DNA of 64,000 nt from Trinickia mobilis (GCF_017315705.1 NZ_JAFLRF010000006.1:100555-164554); one strand, 5' to 3'; counted from the stretch's first letter, positions 35,647 through 44,770 are shown. Numbers and translations are program-made. Notes: generated by a model from the letters alone, not told the origin.

Positions 35647-36621
35647 TCACGCAGCGACGCTCTCGGGCTCCTGCGGCGCAAGCGGCACGAGGAAATCCTG
35701 GCTGATGCGGCTCGCCAAGTCGTTCACGCGCGCGAGAAACACGGTGAGATACGCGTGCAAGCCGCTGCTGAGAATCTCGCCGATGCGCCCGCGCCGCAGA
35801 TCCTCGTACAGCTGCTCGGCCATGCGCTCGGTCTGCGCCGAGCGCGCGTTGCGCACGCGGCCGAGTATCTCGCGCACTTCCTCGAGGCTCGCCGCGAGCG
35901 AGCGCGGCCAGTCGCCGAAGAGGATCAGGAGGCCCGCCACGCGCTCCGGCGTGATCACGTCGCGATAGACCTTGCGATACACCTCGAAGCCCGACACCGA
36001 GCGCAACAGCGCCGTCCAGTGGTAGTAGTCGAGCGACTGCGCGCCGCCGGGCGTGCCGGTCTGCTCGCGCATTTCGAACTTCACGTCGAGGATGCGCGCG
36101 GTGTTGTCCGCGCGCTCGATGAAGGTGCCGAGGCGCATGAAACAGAACGCTTCGTCGCGCACCATCGTGCCGAGCGTCACGCCGCGCGAGAGGTGCGCGC
36201 GGAACTTGACCCACTCGAAGAACTCGCCCGGATCGCGTTCGAGAATGCCGTCGGCGAGCACCTTCTGGCATTCGAGCCAGGTGGTGTTGAGGCTCTCCCA
36301 CAATTCCGTCGTGATCGAGCCGCGCACGGCGCGCGCGTTCTCGCGCGCGGCGCGCAGGCAACTGACGATCGACGACATATTGTTCTTGTCGCACGCCATG
36401 AACGCGATCACGTCGCGGCTCGTCAGGTTCTCGTGCTCGGCGGCGTACGCGCCGGAAAGCTCGGAGATCGACAGCATCGCGCGCCAGCCGGACTTCGCGA
36501 ACTCGTCCGATTGCGGCAAGAGCGAGAGCTGGTAGTTCGCGTCGAGCATCCGCGCGGTGTTTTCGGCGCGCTCGATGTAGCGCGCCATCCAGAAGAGGTG
36601 GTCGGCAGTGCGGCTCAGCAT
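35647..36621 (-). CDS. Alpha-E domain protein
   Basis: A 324-residue, all-helical protein that is one alpha-E domain. It starts MLSRTADHLFWMARYIERAE, the family's hallmark, and repeats the motif inside as FCFMRLGTFIERADNTARIL, which suggests internal duplication. Further on it shows SGFEVYRKVYRDVITPERVA. Alpha-E domains have no known catalytic residues and are thought to assist a circularly permuted ATP-grasp ligase, perhaps by holding the substrate. It follows such a ligase on the same strand with 170 bases between. GGGAGG precedes the ATG at 36621 by four bases. Confidence 0.9.
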   Translation of the reverse strand: MLSRTADHLFWMARYIERAENTARMLDANYQLSLLPQSDEFAKSGWRAMLSISELSGAYAAEHENLTSRDVIAFMACDKNNMSSIVSCLRAARENARAVRGSITTELWESLNTTWLECQKVLADGILERDPGEFFEWVKFRAHLSRGVTLGTMVRDEAFCFMRLGTFIERADNTARILDVKFEMREQTGTPGGAQSLDYYHWTALLRSVSGFEVYRKVYRDVITPERVAGLLILFGDWPRSLAASLEEVREILGRVRNARSAQTERMAEQLYEDLRRGRIGEILSSGLHAYLTVFLARVNDLASRISQDFLVPLAPQEPESVAA

Positions 36622-36630
36622 GATGCCTCC

Positions 36631-36647
36631 CGCCGGGCCGCCCCAAG
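36631..36647 (+). repeat. 17-bp dispersed GC-rich repeat, copy A
   Basis: CGCCGGGCCGCCCCAAG. The identical sequence occurs inverted at 45500-45516. Both copies lie between genes and next to further short GC-rich hairpins, as is common for dispersed intergenic elements of Burkholderia relatives. Confidence 0.5.
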
Positions 36648-36791
36648 GGAGGCATCCGCCCCCGCGGGGGGAGCTTTGCATGGGACCGGAGTAAGCGCTA
36701 AAGCGCTAACTCCGGTCGACAGCGAACGATAGTAAGCGTGGGGGTGGTTCATAAAAACTCCCAAAAGAGGCTTGGTTCGTCTTTGATTGGA

Positions 36792-38264
36792 TTAGCGTTC
36801 CAGCACCCACGTATCCTTCGTGCCCCCGCCCTGCGACGAATTCACGACGAGCGAGCCCTCGCGCAACGCGACGCGCGTGAGACCGCCCGGCACCATCTTC
36901 ACGTCGTGCCCGGACAGCACGAACGGACGCAAGTCGATGTGGCGCGGCGCGATGCCCGCCTCGACGTAGGTCGGGCACGTCGAGAGCGCGAGCGTCGGCT
37001 GCGCGATGTACTTCTCGGGATGCGCGACGAGCACCGCGCGAAACGCCTCGATCTGGGCCTGGGTCGATGCGGGGCCGACGAGCATCCCGTAGCCGCCCGC
37101 GCCGTGCGTCTCCTTCACCACGAGCTCGGGCAGGCGGTCGAGCACGTGCTTGAGGTCGTCGGGCTTGCGGCACATCCACGTCGGCACGTTGTTGAGGATC
37201 GGCTCCTCGCCGAGATAGAAGCGCACCATGTCGGGCACATACGGGTAGATCGACTTGTCGTCGGCGACGCCCGTGCCGACCGCGTTGCACAGCGTCACGT
37301 TGCCCGCGCGATAGGCGGACATCAAGCCCGCCGCGCCCAGCGCGGAATCGGGGCGGAAGACGTCGGGATCGAGGAAGTCGTCGTCGACGCGCCGGTAAAT
37401 CACGTCGACGCGCTGCGGGCCCTGGGTCGTGCGCATATACGTGTAATCGTTTTCGACAAAAAGGTCCTGCCCCTCGACCAGCTCGATGCCCATCTGCTGC
37501 GCAAGAAACGCGTGCTCGAAGTAAGCCGAGTTGTACATGCCCGGCGTCAGCACGACGATGGTCGGGTTGTCGACGCCTTGCGGCGCCGCGGCGCGCAGCG
37601 TGTCGAGCAGCAGGTCCGGGTAGTGCGCGACCGGCGCCACCCGGTTGCGCGAGAACAGCTCGGGAAAGAGCCGCATCATCATCTTGCGGTTCTCGAGCAT
37701 GTACGAGACGCCTGACGGCACGCGCAGGTTGTCTTCGAGCACGTAGAACTCGCCGGCGCCGGCGCGCACGATGTCGATGCCGGCGATATGCGCGTAGATG
37801 TCGCGCGCGACGCTCACGCCCTGCATCTCCGGACGATACTGCGCGTTGCCGACGATCTGGTCGGCGGGCACCACGCCCGCGCGCACGATGTTCTGCTCGT
37901 GATAGATGTCGTGGATGAACTGGTTCAGCGCGTTGACGCGCTGCCGCAAGCCGCGTTCGAGCGCGGCCCACTCCTCGGCGGGGAAGATGCGGGGGATCAC
38001 GTCGAACGGGATGGTGCGCTCGGTGCCGACGCCGCTTTCATCCTGTGCGCCGTATACCGCGAACGTAATGCCGACGCGGCGGAAGATCAGGTCGGCTTCG
38101 GCGCGCTTGTCGCGGATCTGCTGCTCGCTCTGGCTTTGCATCCACCTGAGCAACTGGCGGTAATGCGCGCGGGGCTCGCCGCTCGACAGGAAAGCGGCTG
38201 CGGTCGTGCCGCGGGCCTCGATCTCGTTGCGCTCGAACATCTCGTTGAAGAATGCTTGCGTCAT
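36792..38264 (-). CDS. Circularly permuted ATP-grasp type 2 protein
   Basis: A 490-residue stand-alone circularly permuted ATP-grasp ligase. Landmarks: ITFAVYGAQDESGVGTERTI, LEDNLRVPSGVSYMLENRKM, LTPGMYNSAYFEHAFLAQQM, VIYRRVDDDFLDPDVFRPD, VVKETHGAGGYGMLVGPAS (the ATP-binding loop) and VPGGLTRVALREGSLVVNSS. It is paralogous to the first half of the fusion at 28261-30840. ATP-grasp ligases join a carboxylate to an amine through an acyl phosphate; the permuted group is predicted to make small peptides. First gene of the cluster on the minus strand, with its alpha-E partner directly behind. The ATG at 38264 lacks a strong ribosome site. Confidence 0.9.
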   Translation of the reverse strand: MTQAFFNEMFERNEIEARGTTAAAFLSSGEPRAHYRQLLRWMQSQSEQQIRDKRAEADLIFRRVGITFAVYGAQDESGVGTERTIPFDVIPRIFPAEEWAALERGLRQRVNALNQFIHDIYHEQNIVRAGVVPADQIVGNAQYRPEMQGVSVARDIYAHIAGIDIVRAGAGEFYVLEDNLRVPSGVSYMLENRKMMMRLFPELFSRNRVAPVAHYPDLLLDTLRAAAPQGVDNPTIVVLTPGMYNSAYFEHAFLAQQMGIELVEGQDLFVENDYTYMRTTQGPQRVDVIYRRVDDDFLDPDVFRPDSALGAAGLMSAYRAGNVTLCNAVGTGVADDKSIYPYVPDMVRFYLGEEPILNNVPTWMCRKPDDLKHVLDRLPELVVKETHGAGGYGMLVGPASTQAQIEAFRAVLVAHPEKYIAQPTLALSTCPTYVEAGIAPRHIDLRPFVLSGHDVKMVPGGLTRVALREGSLVVNSSQGGGTKDTWVLER

Positions 38265-38915
38265 AAGCGGTACCCGTTTGTTGTGCGTGCCCAATGTGCC
38301 GCCCGGTTGCACCCGCAATCCGTCGCTTCGCGTTCTTCCGATCGAGCCGCCGATCCGCCAGTGCATTCGCATGGGGCCTGCCGGCCGTGGCCAGGCGTCC
38401 TGCGGGAATGGGCTGCGGCTCGCAGCGTACTTCGCGCCCGATCGGAACATCGCTCATGCAGTCCGATGCTGCCGGACCGCTCACTCGTTGCGTCGCAACC
38501 AAGCCGTGGTTCGCCATGTGCGGCTGACGTCGCGACGCCGAGGCAACCAGGCGTCGATAGCGGCAAACGCAACTTCCATGCCGAATACAGGGTCTTCCGC
38601 CCGCTCGGCGTATCGCGCAGCGCAACACAGCGCCGAGCGCACCTGCCGCGTGCGCGCGATGCACTGGCGAGTCGCCAAGAGGCGTCCTGCCGCTCAATCC
38701 CCTGCCGGCGGGAGGCACCAACTTCGTGCCGGCGCGCCGGCTCGCGCACCGCCTTGGCACGATGCGCCATTCATGATTAAGCCGCACGAATGGCGCGGCA
38801 AATACGCGGGTTTTCCCGGTCGCTATTGCGTTGCAGTCTCGAACAAGACATGCCGCGTGGCCCGCGCAATACTGCGGCTCGTCTTTTTTTGCTCTTATGC
38901 CGACGCCCATTTGCG
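38265..38915. other. 651-bp intergenic stretch between divergent genes
   Basis: Long frames exist on both strands but are arginine/serine/alanine-rich and lack ribosome sites, so I treat the segment as non-coding. It must carry the promoter of the cluster that starts at 38264 and that of the EamA gene at 38916. I see no clear hexamers, repeats or decayed gene. Confidence 0.45.
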
Positions 38916-39782
38916 ATGCTCGCCAACGTCATAGCCGCCGTTTTCGTTTTGCTCTGGTCGACCGGGTTCGTCGTCGCCCGCGCGATCAAGCCTTACGCCG
39001 ATCCCAATCTGTTTCTGCTCTGCCGCTTCGGCGGCACGGCGGTCCTGTTCGCGCTTGCTGCGTCGGCGGCAGGCGCGGCGTGGCCGCGCCCACGCGCGTT
39101 CGGCAAGCACGTGCTCGCCGGGGCTTTGCTGCAGGGCGTCTATCTCGGGGCCGGCTATTGGGCCGTCGCGCAAGGCTTGAGCGCCGGCGTGATGGCGCTG
39201 CTCGGCACATTGCAGCCGCTCATGACCGCGGCGCTCGCGGCGCCGCTCTTCGGCGAGCGCTTGTCGCCGCGCGGCTGGAGCGGGATGGCGCTCGGGCTCG
39301 CGGGCGTGGCGCTCGTGCTGGCGCCGAAGCTCGCGGCCGCTCCCGCTCGGCCAGGTCACGCCCCGTCGTGGCTCGTCGTCGCGATTTCGATCCTGGCGGT
39401 CGTCGCGATCACGGCCGGCACGCTGTTCCAAAAGACGTCGCTCGCGAAGGCCGACATCCGCAGCGCGAGCGCCGTGCAGAACTTCGGCGCGGCGCTCGTC
39501 GCCGCCGTGCTGGCGTTGGCCTTGCATGAAAAACACTGGGTACCGTCGACCACGCTTTGGATATCAGTCGCGTGGGGGATCGTGATGCTGTCGGGCGTCA
39601 GCGTGACGCTCCTGATGTGGATGGTGCGGCGCGGCGACGCCTCGCGCGCCACCGCCCTGCTCTTTCTCGCGCCGCCGCTGGCGGCGCTCGAAGGCTATGT
39701 GGGGTTCGGCGAGACGCTGTCGCTCGTGCAGATCGCCGGATTCGGCGTCGCGCTGGCGGGGGTGTTGCTGGCGCGATCGTGA
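38916..39782 (+). CDS. EamA/DMT-family transporter
   Basis: A 288-residue, ten-helix member of the drug/metabolite transporter superfamily, made of two EamA repeats of five helices. The first begins MLANVIAAVFVLLWSTGFVV and contains GTLQPLMTAALAAPLFGERL, the typical end of a repeat. The second ends with ALLFLAPPLAALEGYVGFGE. Family members export amino acids, nucleosides or drugs. An upstream ATG at 38850 would add 22 residues that look unlike a DMT N-terminus. No regulator attached. Confidence 0.88.
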   Translation: MLANVIAAVFVLLWSTGFVVARAIKPYADPNLFLLCRFGGTAVLFALAASAAGAAWPRPRAFGKHVLAGALLQGVYLGAGYWAVAQGLSAGVMALLGTLQPLMTAALAAPLFGERLSPRGWSGMALGLAGVALVLAPKLAAAPARPGHAPSWLVVAISILAVVAITAGTLFQKTSLAKADIRSASAVQNFGAALVAAVLALALHEKHWVPSTTLWISVAWGIVMLSGVSVTLLMWMVRRGDASRATALLFLAPPLAALEGYVGFGETLSLVQIAGFGVALAGVLLARS

Positions 39783-39844
39783 GTGCCGGCAGCGACCGCC
39801 TGCCAGCGCGGCGCATCGGCGACGAAAGCCCCGGCGCAAAGGCC

Positions 39845-39892
39845 GGCGGGGATGGCCGGCGCTTGAAACGCGCCGGCCATCCCCGCCTGTTT
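39845..39892. terminator. Perfect 18-bp hairpin between convergent genes
   Basis: Arms 39845-39862 and 39870-39887 are perfect complements around a 7-base loop, followed on the plus strand by TGTTTCC. It lies between the ends of the EamA gene and the S10 peptidase gene and most likely stops transcription from both sides. Confidence 0.75.
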
Positions 39893-39955
39893 CCGCCGAT
39901 CTGAGCCGCATGCGACGGGTCACGCCACCGAACGCCTCATCGAACCCGCCGTCCG

Positions 39956-41632
39956 CTACGCCTTATGCCGCTGCTGCAGCGCGCGGATCCGCCCCATCGC
40001 CGGCTGGTCGCCCGTCGCCGCGTCGTACATCTTCGCGAGATCCGCCTTCAACGCCGTGCGCGAATTGCCGTCGAGATAGACCATATGCCCCGACGGATAA
40101 AAACGCGCCGACAAATTCGCGCGCACCTGCTGCTCGATCAGCGGCATCTTCTGCAGATCGATCACCGTTTGGTAGAACGGCGTGACGAAGTCGTAGAAGC
40201 CGTTCGCCGACAGCACCTTCAAGTCGATGTTGAGCGCCATCACCGCCGCCAAATCGCCCGCCGTGTAGAGGATCACGTTGCCCTGCGCGTCGACGCCCTT
40301 TTGCGCACCGGTCGGATCGATATGGCTGAAATTCCAGTTCTGGAACGCCTGGTTGTTCAGATCGGTGAACGCCGAGTTCGACGTGTACTTCAATTGCTCG
40401 TTCAGGTAGCTGTTCCACATCGCCGTGTAGACGCCCGTGACCGCCGTCATCGTCGGGTCGTTGCCGCCCGAGTTCGGATCGATCTTGCCCGCGATGCCCG
40501 TCTCGATGCCGGTCACGCGGCCGTCGTAGGCGCCGAGCGCCTGCCCCTTCGACTTGAGCAGCGTCGTCAGGAACAGCGAATTGCCGCGGCTGTCGTAGCC
40601 CGCGATGTCGAGGCTCCACGCGATCAGCGTCGTCTTGTCGATCCCCGTGAATTCGCTCAGGTTCTCCACGGTCGCGTCGTCGGTCTGCGGGAATTTCTGC
40701 AGCGCCTGCAGATAGTCGCTGCGCGCGAACTGCGCGACTTCTTCGGCGAAAGCGCCAAGGTTCGTCGGCGTCGGCGAGACGCCCAGCTTCTTGTGGTACC
40801 ACGCATCGGCGGCCGCGGTCGGCAGCGCGCCGACCGGGTTGCCCGCCTGCGTGTAGTCGAGGATCGACGATTGCAGCGTGATGCCGTTCAAGTCGACGCC
40901 GTCCTCGTGCAGCAGGTAAGCGAGCACGCAGCTGCGCGCCGTCCCGTACGATTCGCCGAACAGGAACTTCGGCGAATTCCAGCGGTTGTTCTTCGTCAGG
41001 AAGCGCTTGATGAACTGCTTGATCGAGACCGCGTCCGGATCGGTGCCCCAGAAGTCGAGGTTCTTGTTCGGCGCGACCGCCGCCGAATAGCCCGTGCCGA
41101 CCGGGTTGATGAAGACGAGGTCGCTCTTGTCGAGCAGGCTGTCGGGGTTGTCCTCCATCTGATACGGCGCGGGCGGCGTGAAGCTCGGCATCGCGGTCTT
41201 GATGCGGCGCGGCGCAAACGAGCCGAGCAGCACGAACACCGACGACGAGCCCGGCCCGCCGTTATAGAAGAACGTGACGGGCCGCGTCTCCTCCCGCTGG
41301 TTGTCTTCGGTGAAGGCGACGTAGAACATCTTCGCGTTCGGCTGCGAGCTGCTTTCGTCGACGGTGACGAGGTGCCCCGCCGTCGCCGTGTAGGCGATCT
41401 TGCGCCCGCCGATCACGATCGAGTGATGCGTGACGGCCGCGCTTTCGGTGATGTCCGTGACCGAATCGTTCGGGCCGTTGCCGTAGGCGACCGGATCGAA
41501 GAAAGGCTGGTCGCCGTCGGCATGGCCGAATGCAGGCGACATCGATACCACTCCCGGCGTGGGCGAGGCATGCGAGTTATGAGGCGAGTGATGCGATTGC
41601 GTGCTGCCGGAACCTGAATCGGTATTCATCAT
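39956..41632 (-). CDS. S10-family serine carboxypeptidase
   Basis: A 558-residue serine carboxypeptidase of family S10. Catalytic serine S228 in FLFGESYG, substrate-binding FFYNGGPGSSSVF (residues 121-133), the aspartate in SANGFYDFVTPF and the histidine in FYPSGHMVYLD near residue 520, in the right order. S10 enzymes remove C-terminal residues at acidic pH. The N-terminus (about 60 residues rich in Ser, His, Gly) shows no signal peptide, which is odd for a family that usually works outside the cytosol. GGAG five bases before the ATG at 41632 supports the start. It lies behind the S53 peptidase on the same strand, 147 bases apart; together they make an endo/exo pair of acid proteases. Confidence 0.9.
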   Translation of the reverse strand: MMNTDSGSGSTQSHHSPHNSHASPTPGVVSMSPAFGHADGDQPFFDPVAYGNGPNDSVTDITESAAVTHHSIVIGGRKIAYTATAGHLVTVDESSSQPNAKMFYVAFTEDNQREETRPVTFFYNGGPGSSSVFVLLGSFAPRRIKTAMPSFTPPAPYQMEDNPDSLLDKSDLVFINPVGTGYSAAVAPNKNLDFWGTDPDAVSIKQFIKRFLTKNNRWNSPKFLFGESYGTARSCVLAYLLHEDGVDLNGITLQSSILDYTQAGNPVGALPTAAADAWYHKKLGVSPTPTNLGAFAEEVAQFARSDYLQALQKFPQTDDATVENLSEFTGIDKTTLIAWSLDIAGYDSRGNSLFLTTLLKSKGQALGAYDGRVTGIETGIAGKIDPNSGGNDPTMTAVTGVYTAMWNSYLNEQLKYTSNSAFTDLNNQAFQNWNFSHIDPTGAQKGVDAQGNVILYTAGDLAAVMALNIDLKVLSANGFYDFVTPFYQTVIDLQKMPLIEQQVRANLSARFYPSGHMVYLDGNSRTALKADLAKMYDAATGDQPAMGRIRALQQRHKA

Positions 41633-41779
41633 GACCGCTCCATCGATTTCGTTAGCGACGTTTGGCGTCGTTTCAGTGCTTGGTTTTGCGGACTGCGTGA
41701 CGAACTGCTCCTGCGGACTTCGTTTGCGTGCTTCCGGTACTGCGTCGGCGGACTTCGCTTGCGATCCGCCGAACCCGGG

Positions 41780-43348
41780 CTACAGCGCCGCGGCCACCTT
41801 CTGGCCGTTGGGGCTGCCGAGCCCGGTGCAGGCATCCCAGCCGGGCGATGCCTCGAAGCTGCCGTTGTTGCCCTTCGTAATATCGTTGAAGGCGCTTGCC
41901 GCCTGATAGAGCTTCGGATTGACGAAGCCGGCCGGCGCGCCCTTGGCCGCGTTGATGCGCGCAATCAGCGCCGCCCAGAGCGGGGCCACCGCGCTCGTGC
42001 CGCCGACCACCGACTGGCTGCCGTCGACCAGCACGACGAAACCGGAATCCGGCGAGGCGTCGCCCGCGACGTCGGGCACCCCGCGATTGGCAAGCGGCGT
42101 GGCGCCGCCCTTCGTGCGCGTCACGCTCAGGCCTTCCTGCCACGCCGGCAGCGCGAACAGCGTGCTCACGCCGCCGCCCGATGCGCCACCCGAAGCGCCG
42201 TCGTTCCATACGACTTCGCTCTTGATCGTGTTGCCGGCCGCGCCAACCGAGGCCGTGATGCGCGTGCCGCCGCAAGCGAGCACGTAGGGGCTCGACGCGG
42301 GAAAGTCGACGTGATCGGCGCCGTCGCCGACGCCTTCGCTCGACCCGCTGTCGCCGGACGCGGCGCAGATCGTCACGCCGACGGCCGCGGCCGCCTGCAG
42401 CACGCTGTTGAAGGCCTGTGCCGACTGCTGGGTCCACGACGATTCCGGCCCGCCCCAACTGATCGAGATGACCGACGGACGGTTCGTCGTATCGTGCACC
42501 GCGCGGTTGACGGCATCGATAAAGCCGGCGTCGCTATTGGTCGAGAAGTAGACGGCGATCGTCGCGGCCGGCGCGATCGCGCCGGCGATTTCGATGTCGA
42601 GCGTCACTTCGCCGTCGGGGCCGTTCGGGTCGCCGCTCGGCGCGTTGCTGCCGCTGTCGACGGACACCGCCACCACCTTGGGCATCGGCACACCGAGGTT
42701 CGAGAAATACGATCGCAGGTCGCCGCTGTTATAGCCGCCGCCGAGTTCGACGATGCCGATGCATTGGCCGCTGCCGTCGCCGGCGGGGAAGTTGTAGAGC
42801 GAAGCGATTTGCGGCGGCGTAAACGATTCCAGCGCCGCTTGCGCCGGCTGGAATCGAGGGCGGATGCGAAAATGCGGACGCGCCTGCGGCCGGTTGTCGA
42901 GCCCGAGCACCGCGGTGACGATGCCGCTCAGCTCGTCCGGCAGGCTGATGGCGCCCGTGCGGCCGCGATACTGGCCGATCGTGCGGTGTTCATAGCGCTC
43001 GAGCTTGACGTCGAACGCCGCCTGGAATTGGGCGATGGTGCCCGACAGCACGACCGTGCTCTCGGCGGGTTCCGCGCGCACGACCGAGAGCCCATGTTGC
43101 GCCGCAAACGCGCGCAGCTTGGCGACGTCTTCAGCTGCGGCGCCGAAGCGTTGCGAGAAATCGTCACGCGCGAGCGGCGCGATTTTCGAACCCTTGCCGA
43201 TTTCCCCCAGTAACGCATGAAGCGCGGCTTCCGATTGGCGGCGCAGCATGACCACCACTTGAATCTTCTCGCCCGGGTCGCACTGCCCCAGACACTTCGA
43301 TCCTTCCGCCACCGCTCGTTCACTGCCGGCCAATGGATGTTTTGCCAT
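41780..43348 (-). CDS. S53-family serine-carboxyl peptidase (sedolisin/kumamolisin-like)
   Basis: A 522-residue sedolisin. Residues about 1-165 are the activation prodomain (VVVMLRRQSEAALHALLGEI, VVLSGTIAQFQAAFDVKLER). The mature domain holds the catalytic triad: E247 and D251 in GEVTLDIEIAG, and S452 in VVGGTSAVAPLWAAL, with the oxyanion D333 in SGDSGSSEG. The calcium site near the end is represented by FNDITKGNNG and WDACTGLGSPNG. Members are acid-active endopeptidases that process themselves. No signal peptide is visible before the prodomain, as also in kumamolisins. AGGAG is nine bases before the ATG at 43348. Likely first gene of a unit with the S10 enzyme. Confidence 0.93.
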   Translation of the reverse strand: MAKHPLAGSERAVAEGSKCLGQCDPGEKIQVVVMLRRQSEAALHALLGEIGKGSKIAPLARDDFSQRFGAAAEDVAKLRAFAAQHGLSVVRAEPAESTVVLSGTIAQFQAAFDVKLERYEHRTIGQYRGRTGAISLPDELSGIVTAVLGLDNRPQARPHFRIRPRFQPAQAALESFTPPQIASLYNFPAGDGSGQCIGIVELGGGYNSGDLRSYFSNLGVPMPKVVAVSVDSGSNAPSGDPNGPDGEVTLDIEIAGAIAPAATIAVYFSTNSDAGFIDAVNRAVHDTTNRPSVISISWGGPESSWTQQSAQAFNSVLQAAAAVGVTICAASGDSGSSEGVGDGADHVDFPASSPYVLACGGTRITASVGAAGNTIKSEVVWNDGASGGASGGGVSTLFALPAWQEGLSVTRTKGGATPLANRGVPDVAGDASPDSGFVVLVDGSQSVVGGTSAVAPLWAALIARINAAKGAPAGFVNPKLYQAASAFNDITKGNNGSFEASPGWDACTGLGSPNGQKVAAAL

Positions 43349-43717
43349 GGTCTGACGCTCCTGAATGCACCACCGGCCGGCTGGCGCCGCTCAGCGCTGG
43401 CTGCACGCCGTGCGATGCCGCGGCTCGCGGCGGTGCGGTTGCAACAGAGGCGGACACGGGAACGCGCGGGAGGTTGGCTTCATCACGCCGAAACCCGCGC
43501 CGTGCCGCCGTTTCGAGGACTACGCCAAAGCTCCGACAATAGCACTCGCGCGCAGTTCCGGGGCACATGATGACCGTTGGACGAATCGTCGAGGCCGCTT
43601 TGAAAGCCGGCGCGCCATGCCGCTTTCGGCATATCATGCGGACGGCGGTTTTGTCCACCGCCGCGCTGCCTCCGGCGCACGTCGGCTGCGCCCATCGAAG
43701 AACTCAAGGAATACTCC
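43349..43717. other. 369-bp divergent intergenic stretch
   Basis: Between the starts of the S53 peptidase and the DUF1993 gene. Only a short ATGCCG-CTTT-CGGCAT hairpin near 43615-43631 stands out. Promoters for both genes should be here but are not evident by eye. Confidence 0.4.
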
Positions 43718-44227
43718 ATGACCCTGTCCATGTATCAAGCATCGGTGCCCGTGCTCGTGCGCGGCCTGACCAATCTGAAGTCCATTCTCGGCAAGGCCCA
43801 GGCACACGCTGCCGCAAAGCAGATCGATCCATCGGCGCTCTTCGGCGCCCGCCTCTTTCCGGACATGCTGCCGCTCAACCGCCAGGTGCACATCGTCACC
43901 GACACCGCCAAGGGCTGCGTCGCCCGCCTCGCCGGCGTCGAAGCGCCGAAGTACGAAGACGTCGAAGCGACGTTCGACGAGCTGTGCGACCGCCTCGACA
44001 AGACCATCGCCTATCTGAAGGAATTCACGCCCGCGCAGATCGACGGCACCGAGGAGCGCAGCGTCGTCCTCAAGATGCGCTCCGGCCCGGTCGAGTTCAC
44101 CGGCGCGAGCTACCTGATGTACTTCGTGATGCCCAACTTCTATTTCCACATCACGACCGCGTACGACATCCTGCGGCACAACGGTGTCGAAATCGGCAAG
44201 CTCGACTATCTCGGCAAATCCGACTGA
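43718..44227 (+). CDS. DUF1993 domain-containing protein
   Basis: A 169-residue helical protein covering exactly one DUF1993 domain: it starts MTLSMYQASVPVLVRGLTNL and contains SALFGARLFPDMLPLNRQVH and a C-terminal PNFYFHITTAYDILRHNGV, all family hallmarks. The fold is the DinB/YfiT-like four-helix bundle. No activity is known for the family. AAGGA lies six to seven bases before the ATG. It stands alone. Confidence 0.92.
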   Translation: MTLSMYQASVPVLVRGLTNLKSILGKAQAHAAAKQIDPSALFGARLFPDMLPLNRQVHIVTDTAKGCVARLAGVEAPKYEDVEATFDELCDRLDKTIAYLKEFTPAQIDGTEERSVVLKMRSGPVEFTGASYLMYFVMPNFYFHITTAYDILRHNGVEIGKLDYLGKSD

Positions 44228-44295
44228 GCGAGCTGATCGCGCCGGGTGCAACGGACTACACCAGCACCGCACGCGCCCGCGTCTTCAACGCGACA

Positions 44296-44323
44296 GCAGC
44301 GCCCCCGCCGGCGGGGGCGCTGC
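44296..44323. repeat. Perfect 28-bp palindrome
   Basis: Both halves of 14 bases (44296-44309 and 44310-44323) are exact complements of each other. No T run follows. It lies 68 bases after the DUF1993 stop and may act as a transcript-end hairpin. Confidence 0.6.
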
Positions 44324-44505
44324 GCATCCGTGTCAGCCACGATCCCTCCCCCTTGAAAAGCCCGGCCGCCGCGTTCGTCTTGACCGCATGAAGGCCGACT
44401 TCCCAGCGCCCGCACCGCAAAGGAAAGCCTCGCCCAAGCGGAATAAACACGCACGACGCCGTGTTAGCCAATCAAGAGCTGTGGATTTCGAAAGAGGGGG
44501 CGCAA

Positions 44506-44763
44506 ATGGACATCATCGACTTGGCGCGTGCTTCGGGCATGCAAGTCATCCTCGACGGCCGGATCGGCAGCGAGATCTACCAAAGCGTGTGCGGCTCGGT
44601 GTCCGCGCTCGAGCGTTTTGCGGCGGCCGTGCGCCACGCGTCCGAGCATGCCCGCCGCAATCGAGCGAAGCGAACGCCGCGCAAGCCGCGGGCGAAGATG
44701 GCCGCGGCGTCGCAAGGCGGGCAGGTTGATTCGGATTCCCTATCGATCCGGATCATCCGCTGA
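44506..44763 (+). CDS. Small hypothetical protein (85 aa)
   Basis: An 85-residue protein. The first half is a compact helical/strand domain (MDIIDLARASGMQVILDGRI, then EIYQSVCGSVSALERFAAAV). The second half is a highly basic tail (RNRAKRTPRKPRAK) and a short end. A purine-rich AGAGGGGG just before the ATG at 44506 decides the start over an ATG at 44461. I recall similar short proteins in Burkholderia relatives, all uncharacterised. The basic tail suggests possible nucleic-acid contact. It ends 7 bases from the end of the convergent LysE gene. Confidence 0.65.
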   Translation: MDIIDLARASGMQVILDGRIGSEIYQSVCGSVSALERFAAAVRHASEHARRNRAKRTPRKPRAKMAAASQGGQVDSDSLSIRIIR

Positions 44764-44770
44764 GGGGATT

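Noticed and set aside
38206..38934. Overlapping frames on both strands in the 651-bp gap before the EamA gene
   Set aside because: Arg/Ser/Ala-rich products without motifs, ribosome sites or codon-position GC bias that I can see.
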